From: Nitrososphaerales archaeon | GTDB taxonomy: Archaea > Thermoproteota > Nitrososphaeria > Nitrososphaerales > Nitrososphaeraceae | DNA: 6,087 nucleotides | Assembly (NCBI GenBank): GCA_029237515.1 | Contig: JARBAV010000303.1 | Span: 1 to 6,087, forward strand | Direction of reading: 5' to 3' | Part shown: positions 4,469 through 6,087 of the stretch, one piece after another | Layout of the letters: each line of letters opens with the position of its first letter | How positions within the stretch are numbered: position 1 is the stretch's first letter | The notes under the pieces: generated by a model | The model's database searches: none | What the model saw: only the letters and a program-made list of their open reading frames with translations | What the model was told of the DNA's origin: nothing | Program-made: the position numbers and the translations under genes

Positions 4469-5437
4469 ATGGCTAAGCTAAAGGTTTGGTTGGTGTTAAT
4501 TTTACTTTGGGTAATTATAGGGTCCACATATATCACTATAAAAATTGCGATCGATACTATCCCTCCATTTTTAATGTCTGGAATAAGGTATACATCATCT
4601 GGTGCGCTTCTTATCCTGGTATATGTTCTAATTCCTTCCCAAAGCAACAACTATGGGACTAATCGAAATCAAAATGCCCGGGTTAGTCATCGGTACAGAC
4701 TTGTATCATTACTTAACAAGAGACAATGGAAGGAAGCAACAATTATTGGGTGTGCATTAGTACTTGGTGGACAGGGACTATTGGCATGGGGCGAGCAATA
4801 TCTTTCGTCTAGTGTTACTGCGCTCTTATTCTCGATGGTTCCTATCTGGGTATTACTACTTGGGAAAATAGTATATAGAGAAAAGCTAAAGAAGTTTACT
4901 GTAATTGGAGTTATTACAGGTACGGTAGGCTTTGTTATATTGATATTTCCTTCTCTGGCAGCACAATTTGTAGAAATAGATTCTCCTAAAATGGAATTTG
5001 AATTTGTTGGTATAATCGCATTAGTAATAGCTGCAATCAGCTGGTCAATCGGGTCGTTGTATTCATCTAAAGCAGATCTACCTACCAACGTACTGATTTC
5101 AACTGGTATGATGCTATTTGTAGGTGGAATTTTCTTAATTGTATTGAGTATTGCATTGGGCGAGCTACAGAATTTTCATGTATCTTCAATTTCTATGCCA
5201 TCCATGACTTCACTATTGTACCTCATAACTGTGGGCTCAGTAGGATGGGCTGGATTTTTCTGGGTTCTTAGAAACACATCCGCATCATTAGCCAATACTT
5301 TTGCCTACGTAAGTCCAGTAGTGGCTGTTATTTTGGGATGGGCGATACTTAGTGAAGCTATCACTCCACAAATAATAATCGCTACCGTGATAATAATGAC
5401 TGGAGTAGTTTTGATTGCAAATAAAGGGAAATTATGA
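4469..5437 (+). CDS. EamA/DMT-family permease, YedA-like drug/metabolite exporter
   Basis: This 322-residue integral membrane protein has the family's usual ten helices in two EamA repeats, roughly at 5-25, 33-55, 89-108, 112-132, 142-162 and 178-198, 207-229, 247-265, 275-293, 300-317. Recognisable YedA-type signatures include WVIIGSTYITIKIAIDTIPP (14-33), LMSGIRYTSSG (35-45), SWSIGSLYSSKADLP (191-205) and LANTFAYVSPVVAVILG (274-290). Family members export amino acids, drugs or other metabolites; the substrate cannot be inferred here. A hydrophilic N/R-rich loop of about 32 residues (57-88) between helices 2 and 3 seems longer than in YedA. The ATG begins directly at the first helix, and no upstream in-frame start is evident after the TATA region. 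It stands alone between a small secreted protein and a convergent surface protein, so context gives no clue to substrate. Confidence 0.88.
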   Translation: MAKLKVWLVLILLWVIIGSTYITIKIAIDTIPPFLMSGIRYTSSGALLILVYVLIPSQSNNYGTNRNQNARVSHRYRLVSLLNKRQWKEATIIGCALVLGGQGLLAWGEQYLSSSVTALLFSMVPIWVLLLGKIVYREKLKKFTVIGVITGTVGFVILIFPSLAAQFVEIDSPKMEFEFVGIIALVIAAISWSIGSLYSSKADLPTNVLISTGMMLFVGGIFLIVLSIALGELQNFHVSSISMPSMTSLLYLITVGSVGWAGFFWVLRNTSASLANTFAYVSPVVAVILGWAILSEAITPQIIIATVIIMTGVVLIANKGKL

Positions 5438-5494
5438 TATTCAAGTTTGTTGGACTCATATTTTATTATCATTTGCAATATTATTTGAGTAGAC

Positions 5495-5506
5495 ATTAGA
5501 TCTAAT
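5495..5506. repeat. 12-bp palindrome
   Basis: ATTAGATCTAAT is a perfect 12-bp palindrome in the convergent spacer, 58 bp past the transporter stop. A related TTAGATC occurs at 5683-5689. It may be a protein-binding site or chance in AT-rich DNA. Confidence 0.25.
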
Positions 5507-5524
5507 AAATTTTCAAAATATTAG

Positions 5525-5574
5525 TTCGATATTCTGTTGTACTTTTTGAAGTAGATCACTTATCAAATATCGAA
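5525..5574. repeat. nested inverted repeat in the convergent spacer
   Basis: TTCGATATT (5525-5533) is the exact reverse complement of AATATCGAA (5566-5574). The 32-base interior contains a second hairpin, TACTT (5540-5544) with AAGTA (5549-5553) around TTTG. The element could fold in RNA from either strand and may help separate the two convergent transcripts. Stems are A/T-rich, so stability is modest. Confidence 0.4.
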
Positions 5575-5655
5575 TATAGCAATGACTAAAATTTTTGCTC
5601 TTAACGATTTCTGCTAGATCTGATATAATATATTTGATCTGGTAAACTCGTGCAT

Positions 5656-5684
5656 AATAAAAGAAAAACAAAAAGAAAAAAATT
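5656..5684 (-). terminator. T-rich terminator of the minus-strand surface-protein gene
   Basis: On the minus strand this reads as successive T-runs (T7, T5, T5, T4, separated by single C or G), starting about 30 nt after the TAG at 5715-5717. This is a textbook archaeal T-tract terminator for the surface-protein gene. Confidence 0.6.
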
Positions 5685-5714
5685 AGATCAAAAGAAGTTG
5701 GAATCGAACCTTTT

Positions 5715-6087
5715 CTAGACTACATGGAGGTTAGTTTGTTGATAACTAGATTGATAACTGTCCTTTGTAATTTCAATCTCTGTATCATAGGCTCCCGTTT
5801 CTGATTTTGGTCCTAGTTGCACTGTAAACATTACCTGTCCGTCATTATCTGTATACATACTCTGTGCTGTTTTATCATTTGCATCTTCTTGTGTAGGGAT
5901 TGTTGTTGCAGCAGCTAACACTGTACTGATAATGTTATTGCTTAATAAAGATGGTGTACGTTCAATAGCCAACGTTACAAATGCATTTGAGATGGGATTT
6001 CCAGTTTCTTTATCCTTGACAGTTATTGTAAGATAGGTCTTTTCTCCTATCTTTACAGGATTCTTTGTATATGAATACTCCACCAGA
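5715..6087 (-). CDS. C-terminal part of an Ig-fold-like surface/secreted protein (partial)
   Basis: The minus frame is open from the window edge to the TAG at 5715-5717, giving the last 123 residues of a longer protein. A GTG at 6083 could be read as a start, but it sits in an uninterrupted frame just inside a beta-domain, so it is far more likely an internal Val. The sequence has the look of bacterial Ig-like/Big or carboxypeptidase-regulatory domains: a first strand YSYTKNPVKIGE, then LTITVKDKETGNPISNAFVTL, and later TDNDGQVMFTVQLG and GAYDTEIEITKDSY. A low-complexity Ser/Thr/Ala/Asn insert of about 30 residues separates the halves. Such domains are usual in extracellular adhesion or envelope proteins. 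There is no C-terminal membrane anchor or sorting signal; the chain ends at LHVV. The domain type is a moderate call and the full protein is unknown. Confidence 0.6.
   Translation of the reverse strand, partial: LVEYSYTKNPVKIGEKTYLTITVKDKETGNPISNAFVTLAIERTPSLLSNNIISTVLAAATTIPTQEDANDKTAQSMYTDNDGQVMFTVQLGPKSETGAYDTEIEITKDSYQSSYQQTNLHVV

Noticed and set aside
4450..5496. Three minus-strand open frames opposite the EamA exporter (4450-4650, 4687-5088, 5305-5496)
   Set aside because: All are antisense to a convincing ten-helix membrane protein; their composition reflects that gene's codons, with no domain or promoter of their own.
5700..5710. GGAATCGAACC, the complement of a tRNA T-arm consensus (GGTTCGATTCC on the minus strand), suggesting a tRNA or a tRNA-derived attachment site
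   Set aside because: The bases flanking the loop do not form a five-pair T-stem (only two G-C pairs, then A/A mismatches), the upstream minus-strand sequence is protein-coding, and there is no anticodon arm or acceptor stem.
6081..6083. GTG as the start codon of the last minus-strand gene
   Set aside because: The frame stays open to the window edge and the codon lies at the front of a beta-strand of an Ig-like domain with no signal peptide, so it is almost certainly an internal Val of a longer protein.
1..6087. CRISPR array, insertion sequence or defence system
   Set aside because: No regularly spaced repeats, transposase motifs or recognisable defence domains were seen on either strand.

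Overview
The window is AT-rich, with archaeal-type TATA/T-rich promoter elements, several starts with almost no leader, two TTG starts, T-tract terminators and several exported proteins of unknown function. Together with the style of the proteins this suggests an ammonia-oxidising archaeon of the Nitrososphaerales (Nitrososphaera/Nitrosocosmicus-like soil Thaumarchaeota). The lineage is inference; no rRNA or ammonia-oxidation marker gene lies in the window.

Layout. Bases 1-177 hold the 3' end of an unrecognised Cys-containing protein (+), followed by a T-tract. Bases 323-1017 (-) hold an isochorismatase-family cysteine hydrolase interrupted by one -1 frameshift exactly at an in-frame A-AAA-AAG heptamer. 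A 188-bp divergent promoter region follows. Bases 1206-2288 (+) encode a membrane-anchored molybdate/tungstate-type (WtpA/ModA-like) binding protein, and 2376-3464 (+) the matching ABC ATPase with a C-terminal Mop/TOBE regulatory domain. Only 87 bp, containing a perfect hairpin, separate them, and no permease gene is present. Bases 3465-4036 have no confident gene but hold a T-tract, two good hairpins (one with a 12-bp perfect stem), a 16-bp near-repeat and a questionable 45-codon ORF. Bases 4037-4321 (+) encode a small exported four-cysteine protein behind a clear TATA box. Bases 4469-5437 (+) encode a ten-helix EamA/YedA-like drug/metabolite exporter. Bases 5438-5714 are a convergent AT-rich spacer with a nested inverted repeat and a T-rich terminator for the minus-strand gene. 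Bases 5715-6087 (-) are the C-terminal part of an Ig-fold-like surface protein that runs off the window.

How the genes work together. Only the binding protein and ATPase form an obvious functional unit (oxyanion capture and energised import for molybdenum or tungsten cofactor enzymes), and they need a permease encoded elsewhere. The other genes look like independent single transcription units. I found no CRISPR, tRNA, rRNA, insertion sequence or phage gene. The points most worth a second look are the slippery-site frameshift, the permease-less transporter pair, and the structured G+C-rich hairpin locus around 3850-3935.
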